Source: Gossypium raimondii (Eukaryota > Streptophyta > Magnoliopsida > Malvales > Malvaceae). From it: DNA of 64,000 nt. Position 1 is the stretch's first letter; each line of letters starts with the position of its first letter. A model generated the notes under the pieces. That model saw nothing but the letters and a program-made list of their open reading frames with translations. It was not told the origin of the DNA and did no database searches. The position numbers and the translations under genes were made by a program. Location of the stretch: positions 60,772,705-60,836,704 of the forward strand of contig NC_068567.1 of assembly GCF_025698545.1 (NCBI RefSeq). The letters run 5' to 3'. Positions 26,913 to 38,264 of the stretch are shown here, piece by piece.

Positions 26913-27667
26913 CCTTCCAACCCAAACCCAAAATTGATTTCCCCCAATTTCATTTTTCATTACCCATCAAGTAATTGCATTGGCAACTCTATATTTTTTT
27001 AGAATTTTTTGGATAGGTCGGATCAGGTTCGAGGTAAGATTACAGATGATATTAGTATACTTTATATTTGTACAAATCTGATTTGATTTGAAATATGAGT
27101 CTCTATAATTAACTAATTTAAACCATGTTCATATTAATTTTTATTTTTTAAATAAAAATATTTTAATTTAATATTTAATTATTCTATATGTTTTTATTTA
27201 TTAAAATATTAAACGCAACCAACTTAAAGATTTTTTAATATTTACAAATCATTATAAATTTTATTTTTATATGATATGATTTACATAATTTATAGAAATA
27301 AAATTTATATTAAAAAATCAGAAAATGAATTGAGCTAAGTTGTTGGAGCCCAAACCTGGTCTCTGTTTAAAACAACCCTAATTTTCTTTATCTAAATTCA
27401 TTTTTTAAATTTAATTCTTTTTCCAAACCCTGTTTTTAAAATTGGATTATACTGGCTAGTTGGATCAGGAACCAATCAAGACACCGATTTAAAATAAGGG
27501 ATCAGAACGACTAATTCGTGAATCGACTGAACTGGATTTTTTATTTTTAATATATATTAATAATTTATTTAATCAAATCAAAAATTGATAATCTGACTGA
27601 TCAACCACCAACTTAATTCTGAAAACCTTGGTCCAAATCCTTTCAAATATCAACAGAAGCTTGCCGA

Positions 27668-27783
27668 TTGAGTCTTAGCTTGATTGGCATGGATATTGTT
27701 GCCAATACAAGAGGATGTGGGTTCGAGTGCGTTAAAGCGCAATATCCTCATGTTTACGAGTTGGGAAGGGACTATGGGCATGG
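27668..27783 (+). mobile_element. tRNA-derived SINE, copy C (3'-truncated)
   Basis: Shows CTTAGCTTGATTGGCATGG, GTGGGTTCGAGTGCG, CGCAATATCCTCATG and GAGTTGGGAAGGGACTATGGG, then diverges. It faces copy D, which lies in opposite orientation about 180 bp away. Confidence 0.7.
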
Positions 27784-27962
27784 GTTCAAATCATGTTACC
27801 TCCATTCCCAAGCCTAATATTGTATTGAAAAAAGAATTATACGGAAAAATTGATATATTTATTTATACAGAGAAAGTGTTGACAGGATACAAGTTTAGCG
27901 ACCAACTAGGTACAAATAGACAAATTCAGGGACAAAGTTATATATATTTAATAGAATGCTTA

Positions 27963-28078
27963 GAATTAGCCATAGCCCCTCCCCAACCCTTAAATAGGAG
28001 GATAATGCACTTCAACGCATTTGAACCCACGTTCTCCTGCACTAGCAACAATACCAGTACGTCAATCGAGCTAACACT
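27963..28078 (-). mobile_element. tRNA-derived SINE, copy D
   Basis: On the minus strand it reads TTAGCTCGATTGACGTACTGG (A-box end), GTGGGTTCAAATGCGTTGAA and CATTATCCTCCTATTTAAGG, ending near GGGGAGGGGCTATGGCTA. The 3' half is missing. Confidence 0.7.
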
Positions 28079-28379
28079 CAATCCACACAAAGTTATATAT
28101 TATCCCTAAAAAAAACAAGGCTAAAAAAGTTTGAAAAATATGAACTGTTTTACCATTAAATCCAAGTTGGTGATAATAATCTGTATGTGTATATATATAC
28201 GTTTTGTTTTGATTCATATATAGTAACGGCATTGCCTTATGATTGTATTTTGGACTCATCAAAACAGTGTATTCGTCCTTTGTTTGCCACCTTTTAAACG
28301 CCTCCTCTCTTTACCTTCATCATCATCATCACGTCTTCCCTTAATTCCCCTCTCTCTTTCAACCTACTTAGCTATCATC

Positions 28380-28920
28380 ATGTCTGAAGAAGGCCGCCAT
28401 GAAAGCTTCTTGTTGTGGGAAAAAAAACCACCAGTCACGGCCTTAATCCATTTCAGACAACAACAATAATTCACCTGGTCTTGGCGAAAGGGAGTGAATC
28501 AGATGATGAACATGACATGCATATATGGACAGAAAGAGAACGAAGGAAGAAGATGAGGAACATGTTCTCTAATCTTCATGCTTTGCTCCCAAGGTATTTT
28601 ATTTATATTTATATTTATATAACTGTGAATGATATTTTAGATTTAGAGGGTTCAATTATTTACAGACCTAAACTAATTCTGAAATTTAAAAATTTTGGGG
28701 GTCTCAACAAGTATGAGTGAGGATATTAATATATTAATCATGACAAACGATTAGTGTTTTTCATTCTACCCATCGTTGAATCGAATATTTATCGAGCTTT
28801 TAGCACAAATAAGCGTGTGTTCACCCAAAAAACCAGGCCTTTTGGCCACTATTTGCTATATCTTGGAGAAGCATAAAATGGAGGTGGTGTCTGTTCATGT
28901 TTATGATTCAAGGCCGTGTA
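28380..28920 (+). pseudogene. bHLH95/ZHOUPI-like transcription factor remnant
   Basis: ZHOUPI (RGE1/bHLH95) is an endosperm bHLH factor in Arabidopsis. The start [14 protein letters not shown] at 28380 is followed by an A8 run at 28420-28427 that puts the continuation out of frame. In the shifted frame, [20 protein letters not shown] leads into [12 protein letters not shown], the basic region and first helix with the DNA-contacting E-R-x-R-R pattern. The exon ends at a donor near 28592. The second helix (LPPKADKST-type sequence) is not found in the short space before the next match. At 28796-28918 a C-terminal ACT-like piece, QISVCSPKKPGLLATICYIL then EKHKMEVVSVHVYDSRP, ends at a perfect GTAAGT donor, and no final exon follows. 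The middle and 3' parts are thus missing. The neighbouring PUB gene supports its identity through conserved gene order. Confidence 0.8.
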
Positions 28921-29098
28921 AGTTTTCCATGTTTTTACTTGATAATTTTCTTAGCTTCTTATTCATATCATTTAAAGATTTCAAAATTAGGATTAATTGC
29001 CCTAATGCCTTCAAAATAACATTAGTATTACACCGATTAGCATGGCCATCAATTTAAGAGTTATATATAGTTGGAATATAACATGAAGCATATTTAAA

Positions 29099-29271
29099 AT
29101 ACGTGGATGAAATTGTAAACCGCATAGACAACTTGGATCTGAAATGTTAAAAAAAAGAAAGATAATGTCAACAAAATTTTAGAGGATTATTTATCTTCTA
29201 TGTTTTAATAAGTCGAGATCCAAGTTGTCCATAAAATAGGTACACACGTGTTTATAATTTCATCCACGTAT
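29099..29271. repeat. 173-bp foldback element (hairpin)
   Basis: The left arm begins ATACGTGGATGAAATTGTAAAC and continues to AGACAACTTGGATCT. The right arm has AGATCCAAGTTGTCC and ends TAATTTCATCCACGTAT. The arms pair almost perfectly apart from a bulge of about 15 nt. It is non-coding, a MITE-like foldback or a hairpin-RNA candidate. Confidence 0.8.
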
Positions 29272-29282
29272 ATGTAGGGATG

Positions 29283-29512
29283 AAGCTAAAAAAAAATTGG
29301 GGGGAGAGATTAAATTATATATTTTTATGTGAGCTAAAATGCAATTTCACCATTGTATTGACACATATATATCTTTATAGTTTTTAGGACTAAATCAAAA
29401 TTTATCATCTGGGGACAAACTATAATTTTACTATTTATTTACTTAAATTTTTATAAATTTTCAGAGAATAAAAGCATAATTTTCCATTTAAGGGGCAAGC
29501 CTTTCCCCTGCG
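29283..29512 (-). mobile_element. MITE-like interspersed repeat, reverse copy
   Basis: Same family as 26163-26412 in opposite orientation: AAATGCAATTTCACCATTGTA, TCTTTATAGTTTTTAGGACT, AAATCAAAATTTATCATCT, ending ATTTAAGGGGCAAGCCTTTCC. Confidence 0.6.
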
Positions 29513-29514
29513 TA

Positions 29515-31870
29515 CGTTTTTTGAATATGATCCGCATCATATTTGATTCGACATTTAACAAACAAGCTAATGACTAAGAGGATGGACTAATTTGATTGCT
29601 ACAATACCAATGATTTAATGACTCAATCAAAATATTTCAAAACTTGAGATCAAATTAAAAATCTATATCGTAATTTGATGACATTAGTGCAATTAACCCC
29701 TTTTTTTATGGTATTGCTGGCTTATAAATAGGGTTGGATTTTGATACTAACAGTTGTATATGTTGGGTGAAATAAACAGGCACGAAGACATGTTTAAACA
29801 AGCTTCTATAGTGGTCCTTCTAATAATGTCGTCTTTAGGGTTCAAACTCAAGTTTTCTCGTTAAGAGTGCAATATATTTTAACATTATATCAAATTTAAA
29901 CTTATTTATAACATTATAAAAATAGAAAGATTAAATTCTATATTAAAATAGAAATTATATCTATAACCTGTATGAGACCGATGGCTAAACCAACCCGATT
30001 TACATCAATTTCGAGTTTGAGTCATTCAGGGTCTGTATTATTTTTAGTTTGGATCATTCAAGTTTTGCGTCACAATGTTTTAGATAAAATTATTGTGTTT
30101 TAAGATCATTTCAGAGTTCCGATCATTTCAGTTTGAAATTTTTTTTTAAAGTTTACTTTTTCTTTAAAATTCAAAAGTGAATTTCAAATTTAAATTTCAC
30201 AAATGAAATGAAATTTTCGAGTTTGAATTACAAGGAGACGTCAACCTCTACAATAGCTACTCAAAAAACATGAGCCAATCCATGTGATACCATCGTGTTT
30301 TTATATAAACTCCCACCAACATGTGACCCATCCATCATCTCCTCCGCACATGTTTGAATCACTATTGCAGGGTTTAAATTTGGTAACTATTTTCGTATTA
30401 CGGTCTAGATTTTTTTTTGTCAAAATTAGTCCTTGAACTTGATAATCGTTCCCATATTAGATCCTGAATTAAGTAATTATTTCCAAATTGAGGCTTAAAC
30501 TTTTTTATCTAAATTTAATAATTTTTACCATATTGGAGCCTAAACCTGACAATTGTACCTAAGCTTCGGAGCTTTTCAAGAAAATATAAGTGACTAACTT
30601 ATATCAAAAAGATTTTAAACCTCATTATAAAAACAATTGTCGAATTTAGACCCTAAAAAGTGATTTAATCCAAATTTAAAACCCCACACACCCCTATCCC
30701 TAGTACCACATTTCCCCCCCCCCCCCATGATTCACTGCACGTGATTCTTATGTGGACCTAAAAGCATGCACGCGAGAAACCATTGAAAATGCTATAACCT
30801 TAGCCATCTTTTAGCCACTGTCAAAAAAACAAAAACCCAGTCTCAAAGCTTTAACCCCACCAAAACAAAGCAACAAATAGTAATAAAAAAGGAAACCTAA
30901 TTTTTCACTGTCAGATTTCAGACTAAAAATTAGGGCCTGAGGGGCAATGAAAAAGAAAGATGAAGAGGAGGCTGGTCTGGTCTGGATTCCAGGGGACAAA
31001 ATTTCAGTGTTTTAATGTGATATTTTTAAAAAAAAAATTAAGCATCAGCTTTCTATAACCAGAAACTGGATTCTGTACTGTGTTTCCAATTTGTGGTGTT
31101 TCTTTATACAAGCCAAAATAATTATAACAACTCAACCTTAAAACAAAAAACATATGCAGATTTTGTTCACAAGTTCTTGATATTATTGTTAAAAACCTAG
31201 TTCGATTCTCGTTCCGAATATGAAGCAATTTTAAAATTCGTGGTTAATATTTATCCGTTTTATCTTTATGGATACATAAAATACAAAAGATTAATTATTA
31301 GATTCGCTTCATTATATTTTGGTTTTGGTGCAATTGATTTGGTTATGTTTAATCATTATTAAATTTATATTTTAGTTATTTAATTTTTAAAAATTATAAA
31401 ATATTTAAAAGTTTTCTTAAAATCATTATCTTATAATCTTTCTTAATTATTCTCTAAATTCCAAGAAAGGACTGCTTAACAGCTATGAAACATGTGTTCA
31501 CTCACATCCATCATAATAACATTGGAAGTCAAATCAAATTAATTTTTTAAAATAAAAAGATTACATTAAATTTTATAAAATTTTAAAATATTTTTATATT
31601 TTAATTAATTAATTGAAATTGGAGCGATAATGGTTGATAGGAAGAAGAAGAGAGGTAAGTTGTTCATATTGATTTGCTTTTAACAAAAATTCTTAGGTAC
31701 AAAAAATTAGATACATGAAAATTACAGTCTTCCTCTATGTACTTTGATCTAAACACTAAAAAAACCCAGAAATTATGGTTTTAAATTTGTAGGTTTTTGA
31801 TTTAAGCAAAAATAATAAAAATTTAAAAATATTGGTCGTCTTTTTAATGGAGAATCTGGGTGAAGCACTT
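29515..31870. other. Spacer between bHLH remnant and the PUB gene
   Basis: There is no supported gene. Degenerate repeats of the TTAGTCC type occur near 30370-30670. A 13-base C homopolymer lies at 30714-30726. The part next to 31870 is the 3' flank of the PUB gene. Confidence 0.5.
30714..30726. repeat. C13 homopolymer
   Basis: Thirteen consecutive C bases in an AT-rich context. Its length is liable to sequencing error. Confidence 0.9.
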
Positions 31871-31877
31871 ATCGTTT

Positions 31878-33128
31878 TCAAAAGGGTACGATTTCACTGC
31901 AAGCGAAATCATCCGAATTTCCGATGGAATCTTCAGGCCACGAATCCCGAAGCAATTTAAGCAGCATTTGAGCTTTCCTCTTAGCCCTGTCCGTACAATC
32001 GCTTTGAACCAGCAGCAGCAGCTGAGTCAGAACGCCCGCGCTCACCGCGTCCTTTTGACTCTGTTCCGATTCCGAACAGAGTGCCATCAGCGCGCCAGCG
32101 GCGTATTCCGTGGCCCTGTCGGAGATCCTCAGTATCGTCTTTACCAAAAGCGGGACAGTGAGCGCGTGTGAGGCGAAGGCGGAGCAACCCGAGGGGATCC
32201 GGCATAAGAGTTCTATCGTTGCTAGGGCTCGTTCGGCATCACACTTGTCTAGATCAGTTAACCGGTCAATCAACGTTTCGGCCGCTCCGGCTTGTACGGC
32301 TTTGTGCCTAGTTTGTTTCAGTAAGCACAAGGCGAAAAGAGCTCGAACGCCGATCCTCAACGCGCGTGGATACGAACTTAGGTTTTTCAATATATCGGTA
32401 ACGCCGGCGAAGATTTCATCCACATTGCAAATCTCAGCTCGGAGATCTGATGATCTCATTCCGGCGAGAACGGTTTCGATGAGTGAAGCTGAGTTAACTC
32501 GTACTTCGATCGAGGAATGGAACAAGAGTTCCGACAAATACACCACTCTGTTCGAATCTGAACCGATCCCCGTGCACTCAGACTCAGTGAGTTGAAACAT
32601 CACCAAAACCGCAAGCGCCTCCTGGCTCAACTCCGACGAACCGGAACTCACATCGGAAAACAAAATCCTCATCAGTATCTCCCTAGCCTCATGAGAACAA
32701 ATCACGTTCCGATTCTTCTCCGACTCCCGAGCCAACCCCTTGAGTCGAACCAAAGCAGAATGACGAACCGAAAACGGATTCGAAACCGTTGAAGCCTGGT
32801 TCAACAACGACCTAACCATACCCGGTTCAGCCGGTTGTTTAGGCGTGGGAATTCGTTCAATACCAAAAGCCCGGTTCGCAACGCACCAATCTTGTATAAG
32901 CCGGCGAAGTGTATGGTTAGGGATGAGAGTGAAATCCGAGAGCGGTGCTCGTGTGACCGGACAAGTGGTGTTGCCGGTAGCAGCCCATGACTCGATACTG
33001 GTTCGGTCATAGGTCTGGCCGGTGCTAACAGTTACCGGGTCACGCATTAATTCGAGTGAGATTGGGCACCTGAAATAGTACGGAACTTGAACATTACACA
33101 AATCTAAAGGTTCTATACTTCCAGGCAT
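31878..33128 (-). CDS. U-box E3 ubiquitin ligase, PUB25/PUB26 type
   Basis: Plant U-box ligase that accepts E2-bound ubiquitin through its U-box and binds targets through C-terminal ARM repeats. In Arabidopsis PUB25 and PUB26 act in cold signalling (MYB15 turnover) and immunity (BIK1). Single exon, 416 residues, close to the family's size. The U-box is at about residues 14-88 (YFRCPISLELMRDPV, TGQTYDR.SIESW, TCPVTRAPLSDFTLIPN), followed by ERIPTPKQPAEP and ARM-like helices. The C-terminus LLKLLRDSWPED...DDF.CS..VPF is characteristic of PUB25/26. I chose the start MPGSIEPLDL because it matches the family; the frame is open to 33176 in a low-complexity poly-K stretch. It looks intact and GC-richer than its surroundings. 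It stands near the bHLH95-like remnant, as in Arabidopsis. Confidence 0.95.
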   Translation of the reverse strand: MPGSIEPLDLCNVQVPYYFRCPISLELMRDPVTVSTGQTYDRTSIESWAATGNTTCPVTRAPLSDFTLIPNHTLRRLIQDWCVANRAFGIERIPTPKQPAEPGMVRSLLNQASTVSNPFSVRHSALVRLKGLARESEKNRNVICSHEAREILMRILFSDVSSGSSELSQEALAVLVMFQLTESECTGIGSDSNRVVYLSELLFHSSIEVRVNSASLIETVLAGMRSSDLRAEICNVDEIFAGVTDILKNLSSYPRALRIGVRALFALCLLKQTRHKAVQAGAAETLIDRLTDLDKCDAERALATIELLCRIPSGCSAFASHALTVPLLVKTILRISDRATEYAAGALMALCSESEQSQKDAVSAGVLTQLLLLVQSDCTDRAKRKAQMLLKLLRDSWPEDSIGNSDDFACSEIVPF

Positions 33129-33274
33129 CTCCAAAGCAAGAACAGATAATTTTTTTTTCTTTAAAAAAAAGGACACTGGAAATTCTCTGTGAGTGATGCG
33201 TGGTTTTTGGTTCTGAAAGCTTTATATGAAAAAAAAGAAGAAAAAAGAACAGGTTGGAACAGAGAGACAAGGTC

Positions 33275-33284
33275 CACACGTGTG
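33275..33284. promoter_or_regulatory. Palindromic G-box/ABRE-like site upstream of the PUB gene
   Basis: CACACGTGTG, a perfect 10-bp palindrome with the CACGTG core, lies about 147 bp upstream of the PUB start codon. Such sites bind bZIP (ABF) or bHLH factors. A regulatory role here is inferred from position only. Confidence 0.5.
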
Positions 33285-33497
33285 ACAGTTACAAGTCCGG
33301 TCTCTGGAACCTAACTGGCTAACCAAGCAAAAGGTTTGGTCAAAGGAAATGTGCTCACTTTGTTTGGTTCCTACTTTTTCTGTTTTCTTTTCTTTTTTTC
33401 ACCCTAAAATCTAACTTCTGATTACACCCACTATTGGTTTGCGGTAATTGTACCATCCAGTTCTTTGTCTTTATATATTAGATAATAAATGGTGGAA

Positions 33498-33720
33498 CGT
33501 AGCTCCCCCAAGATTTAAATTTTTTTAAATTTCATGCTATGTCCTAAAAATATAAGTAGATTTTTGTAATTTTTCAAAAATATTGTTTCTTTTGGATCGA
33601 TTATTTTTATGTTTAGATCGATTGTCATATTAGAATGCTGTTTCTTTTGAATCGATTGTTACGTAGCATGTCTAATTTTAGCTTGGTCCCCCCAAGATTA
33701 ACATCCTGGCTCTGCCACTA
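33498..33720 (+). mobile_element. Partial copy of the GGGCGTAAT...TTGCCCCT repeat family
   Basis: Contains GCTCCCCCAAGATTTAAATT at the left and TTTAGCTTGGTCCCCCCAAGA then CCTGGCTCTGCCACTA at the right, with a diverged interior (TTTCTTTTGGATCGATT repeated twice). Confidence 0.4.
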
Positions 33721-33721
33721 A

Positions 33722-33915
33722 TACGCGTGGCACACCACGTGTAATTGTTTTTGTTATTCTGTTAGCCACGTTAACCGTAGAAATGGATTAAATTTTTAAT
33801 AGAATGATCGGTTTGCTCATTAATTTGATGTACAATGACTATTTTACTCTTTTTTTTTGAATAAAAGAGATAAAATGTAATCTAACTTAAAATCGATCTG
33901 AATTATCTTGATATT
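33722..33915 (+). repeat. MITE-like GTAAAAGTA family, partial copy 3
   Basis: Shares GTTAACCGTAGAAATGGATT, AAATTTTTAATAGAATGAT, TTTGCTCATTAATTTGATGT and AAAATGTAATCTAACTTA with 9596-9932. The left TIR is absent. Confidence 0.5.
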
Positions 33916-35317
33916 TTAAACTAATTTAATTTACAATTTATAATTTTATCTATTTTCTATTTAATGTATGGTTAATTATATCTTTATGAGGTGAAACGAG
34001 GCTTTATATTTAAAACAATAAATTTAAATTCAAAATATTATATAAAAGTACTTTTAAGAAATACGATCTTTTATTTATTTGGTTTTTTGAAATATTTATG
34101 ATTTATTTATTAAAAAATTGGTAATTAGACTTACTAATAAAATAGTAGAGGGACTAAAATCATAGTTAGACTTTCATCATTGACGTAAGTGCCTTTTGCA
34201 ATTAAATCCTTATAGTTTGGTGTTTTCATACATACTGCACCATCTTTCTTTCTTTTTTCAAAACACCAAATATACTATGATTGAAGTTCATTCAATTTTA
34301 TTTTTCATAAAAAAAAAAAAAACATTGAATTTCTTCTTCTTCCTTTTTTGTGTGTGTGGTGCATGCTGTCATGGTTTGTATGTCCCATGGGATTAAAGAG
34401 GACAAAAATTAAGGGCAACGCTTTTACAGTCTGGTGCCTGGTGGGGTGTCAAATCTTTGCTTTATTATGTGACTGAATTGAATTTTTTTAAAATTATAAA
34501 ATAAAAATCAAGCCAATGGCACCTTTCGAGCTTTTGTGGCTTAAAAAAAAGGTGGCAATGACTAAAAGATTCCACAAATATTTCTTTCTTTCTTTTGGCT
34601 ATAATTAGCTTCATAATGGAATTCTTAGGTTGCTTTTAAAAGCCATTAAGAGTAAAAGTAATAAAATATCAAACAGAGAAAATTTTTGGATTGCTTTAAT
34701 TGGGTTTTTTTTTTAAAAAAAATTGTTATTCAATTCTCGATTTTCGTATTAAATGAGTTTTCTTTTATGAATTTTGAATATGAATATCTGTTTTACCGTT
34801 AATGTTTAGGTAGTTTTTATTTAACATTGCTGTCAATGTAACAGAATGTGAATTACAGAAAAGTTATAGATTGTTCTAAGCATTACATCGAAAAGAGCAT
34901 ATATTATACATTGAACCCACGTCTTCTTGCACCCGATAAAAAAAATAAAATGTTGATAAGGAAAATGGGAATCTAATCTCAATCAAATAGTGGAAGGAAG
35001 AAAGTGATTGGGATATTTAATTATTATGTTTGAATTGTCTGATGTTAATACAGTGGTAGTGGCAGTCAAAGGTCAAAGACTAAGATATATGTTTATTTTT
35101 ATAAACAGAGGAATACGTGGGGTCCACCCTCCAGATTGTCTCCCCACTTTTTTTTGACCAATCAAAAAAAATCATAAAATAAATAAGATAAAAATGGTGA
35201 ATAATAACATCAAATAGAAGTGGGTGGGTCCAAAGTGAATGGACGATGTTGAATACATTGGGCCCCTTACAATATTCTTTTCCGCTCTATATATACTATT
35301 TACGTCACCACATATAG

Positions 35318-35994
35318 AGAGTTGTTCATAGGTCGGATTCGATCGGATTAATTTAGTTTGCTTTGAGTCGGATTTAAATATAATGGAATGAGTTGTTTAC
35401 GGGAGACGGGTTAAGCTGAGTTTAGTAGTGTTGAGCATGAAAAATAAAAAATCGATTTGAATTGAGGTGTTTGAATTATTTATGAAATTTTGAAAAAGAT
35501 ATTTAATTTATAATTGATTTTAATTTTTATGATATAAAAATATATAATTTTATATTTAAAATAGTGAAAGTATTTTTTTTTGAAAATTTAGTGTAATTTA
35601 GAAAGAATTATGAAAAATACTTTGACATTTTGTTAAATCATATTCGAATGTCATAAAACAAAGGCTATTACATCAATTGTTGCGACAAAGATGAGAGGTT
35701 CATGTCCGACATATTTTGAGGGTTTAAAATGGGGTTGCGGATCATACGGCTAAATGTGCTGATACAATGGGACTCTTTGCTCCGTTTATTTATGAATTGG
35801 TTATCGTAATTGCCTAGTGTTGTCTCTTTTCTACCAAAAAGAAAATCTAAAAATAAAAAAAATTGAACTGAATTATGATGAACGGTTAACAAAATTTGAA
35901 AAGAATCGACCGAATCGATATCAACCTTAAAGCTCGGGCTTGAAAATTATTTTGGAATTTGGTGAAGGTCTGACCTTACCCATGATCACCTCTA
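35318..35994. mobile_element. hAT-like element remnant hosting a LINE fragment
   Basis: The left end AGAGTTGTTCATAGGTCGG and the right end CCCATGATCACCTCT resemble the termini of the hAT-like copies at 50348-50934 and 52534-52883. A LINE RNase H piece lies inside (about 35650-35850), so the LINE inserted later or the ends belong to two different copies. No clear 8-bp target duplication. Confidence 0.4.
35650..35850 (+). mobile_element. LINE RNase H fragment
   Basis: Frames give VRHILRV.NGVADHTAKCADTMGLFA followed by a stop, matching the VRHIPR..N.VAD.LAK..L pattern of plant LINE RNase H domains. Short, 5'-truncated and interrupted. Confidence 0.55.
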
Positions 35995-36234
35995 TAGCAA
36001 ACATGAAGTGTTTAGATTTTGCATTTCATCATTACGTGAAATCTTTGCACATATTTATTTTAATTTAAGAATTTTGAGATTTCGGGTTAGAATTTTATTT
36101 TATGTAAATTTGTAGATTTTATCTTAAATTTATTCGGATTAGTTAATTGGTTGTAGATTTAATTAATCATATTAATGGAGGGCTTAAAATAGTAAATTTG
36201 GAAGGGGATGCCTAAAAGAGAGCAAAAGGAAAGA

Positions 36235-36430
36235 GAGGTGGAAAAAGTCGGTGTCGTCTAGCGGCGGAGGCGCACACGCGTGATGGGGAACAGTGCGCCC
36301 CACGATCCACGCGCCCACCCTCCTTGCTGTATCCCGTCAACCCGGCAATGACTTGCCGCTACAGCCTACTCAATATTTGCCTGCCCCGATGCACGTGCCA
36401 AACCAGCACGTGTTTCCACCTCCTTTGAGT
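36235..36430. other. Isolated GC-rich island with two G-boxes
   Basis: About 200 bp is markedly GC-rich compared with its AT-rich surroundings. Two CACGTG cores occur at 36392-36397 and 36407-36412, 15 bp apart. Reading frames through it have no domain I recognise. It could be a detached promoter, a captured gene fragment or the remnant of a lost gene. Confidence 0.5.
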
Positions 36431-36459
36431 GTAACAGAGTTCATTCATTTATGGTTAAA

Positions 36460-36770
36460 TGTTGCTATCAATCCCTTATACTATACGAATATTATGAATT
36501 TAGTCTTTACACTCTATTTTGGTTAATTTCAATTCTTGTATTTTTCCGAAATATCTAATGGTAGTAATTAAATCTGTTAAGTAAAATTTTGGCACGAGCC
36601 GTGTATTAAGTTCTTCTTAAACATTTTTAATTCTTATACTTTTTCGAATTCAATTCTCATTCAAACAATAACCGTTAAATCTATTAATTAAAATAACCAA
36701 ATTAGAATATATAAACTAAATTTGTAGCTTATGCATCATACAAGGACTAATAGAGAAAATTTACCTTTAT
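36460..36770. repeat. TIR repeat of the TTTAGTCCTTATA type
   Basis: Left end ATCCCTTATACTATACGAA with TTTAGTCTTTACA; right end CATACAAGGACTAATAG. Contains GTTAAATCTATTAATTAAAA. Related to 10740-11077 and 58475-58815. Confidence 0.45.
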
Positions 36771-37001
36771 TTATTTGTTTATGTATTAAACAAGATAAGC
36801 AACAAATTATTTTTCACTTAGAATTTTGGCATTCAAAGAAAAACATTATCCAATGACTCAACATTGAAGTTTGTGCCCTTTCAATTCGGTACAATGCATG
36901 AAACTTTTAGATTTTATAGTTTTTAAATTTAGGGTAAAATAAATTTGGATTCCCTTTTTTACTTATGTTCCGTCAAGAATTCCGTCAAGGAACTATTTGT
37001 A

Positions 37002-37188
37002 GATTGAGCCTTAGTTCGATTATCATAAAGATTATTACCAATGTAGGAGGATGTAGGTTCGATTTTCAAGTGTATTGAAGCACATTGTCCTTCTATTTAT
37101 GGGTTGAGGAGGAGTTATTGGTAGCTCTAAACATTATATCAAAAAGAGCAGATATCATCATAACCTATAACGAAATTGTTGTGGAAAA
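37002..37188 (+). mobile_element. tRNA-derived SINE, copy E (near full length)
   Basis: GAGCCTTAGTTCGATTATCAT, GGAGGATGTAGGTTCGATT, CACATTGTCCTTCTATTTATGG, AAACATTATATCAAAAAGAG, CATAACCTATAACGAAATTG, then an A-rich tail. The B-box GGTTCGATTTTC is diverged. Confidence 0.75.
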
Positions 37189-38264
37189 AAATTAAAGCGT
37201 TAAAAGTCTCTCATTATATATTTATTTTACATTTTTATTATCATAAAAATTTAGTTTAATTCTTTAAAATTTGTAAACACATAAATTACATTTTACTTAT
37301 CATAAAAATATATAATTTAATTCCGAATCAAATTTTTTTTATTCCCCTGTTTTAGCATGTGAACTTGAGAGGTACAACGGTAGCATATTTTCAAACACCC
37401 CACAAAATAACTTTCTAGTGGAGCACTTCACCAATTCCATTTATCATCCAATAAAATTAAAGAAAAATACTTTTTTTCTTTTTTAAATATCATTCATTGT
37501 ACTAACCTCTAATCTCAAATCTTATCATAAATTTAATAGAAGATTTCCAAGAATATGCCATTTTTTTTAAAAGTTATATGTAAAAGCATCATTATAAATA
37601 TAAATATAAATAATATATACACAAATATATATTATAAAATTTAAATAATATATATATATAATTTACGTAAAATAAGACTCGAACTCGAACTCGAACCCGA
37701 ACCCGACCAGGACGCTAACCCATCAAAAGCATCATTGGCAGGAATATGCCATAAAAGATGACAAAACTCACCCACAGATTCCCCCTATTTCCCTACAATA
37801 TTTGTCAAAGTCTAAGATTGGGTGCTTTCTACTATCGTATTTTGAGGGATTTATTCCCAATTAACCCCCCTCCTTTTTTGCATATTAAATTTGGGTGCTT
37901 TTGATTTAATTTAATTTGTTTAAATCAGACTTACAAATATACCACCAATTAAATAATTGGACCGAATCTCACATTTAATAAAAAGGTACAAATTTCAGTA
38001 AAAGATATTTAAACCGACATAGTACAATGTACAAGGACCAATTGTAAATAAACAAACTAATTGTTTAGATTTGAGTGTTCACAATTAATCACAGTATTCA
38101 AAAGTACACAGCTGGGTTTTAAGTTTTGGTGCATGTTAATTGTGGCTGAATTGTAGTTTGGGTCCTTTTATTATGTTTAAATTTAAGATTTAGTCTATGT
38201 ACTTCTATTAAGTAGACTTGATCTTAATACTTTTGTGACGTAATTAGTTAGCGGTCAAGGGCGT

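Larger units (their letters stand above)
25390..28375. other. Repeat-rich spacer between CCoAOMT and the bHLH remnant
   Basis: There is no supported gene. It contains one MITE-like copy (26163-26412) and three SINE copies (26793-26912, 27668-27783, 27963-28078). Around 27425-27630 lies a degenerate repeat of the ACCGGTTCAA type also seen near 18170, 45860 and 57670. Confidence 0.5.

Noticed and set aside
33129-33176. Longer PUB start (MSFFLKKKKLS)
   Set aside because: Low-complexity Lys run; MPGSIEPLDL matches the conserved start of PUB25/26.
34815-34935. Seventh SINE copy
   Set aside because: Short matches to the SINE 3' block and an inverted B-box occur together but in inconsistent order; too weak to call.
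36293-36526. Frame in the GC-rich island
   Set aside because: Proline-rich translation without a domain; it runs on into AT-rich sequence.
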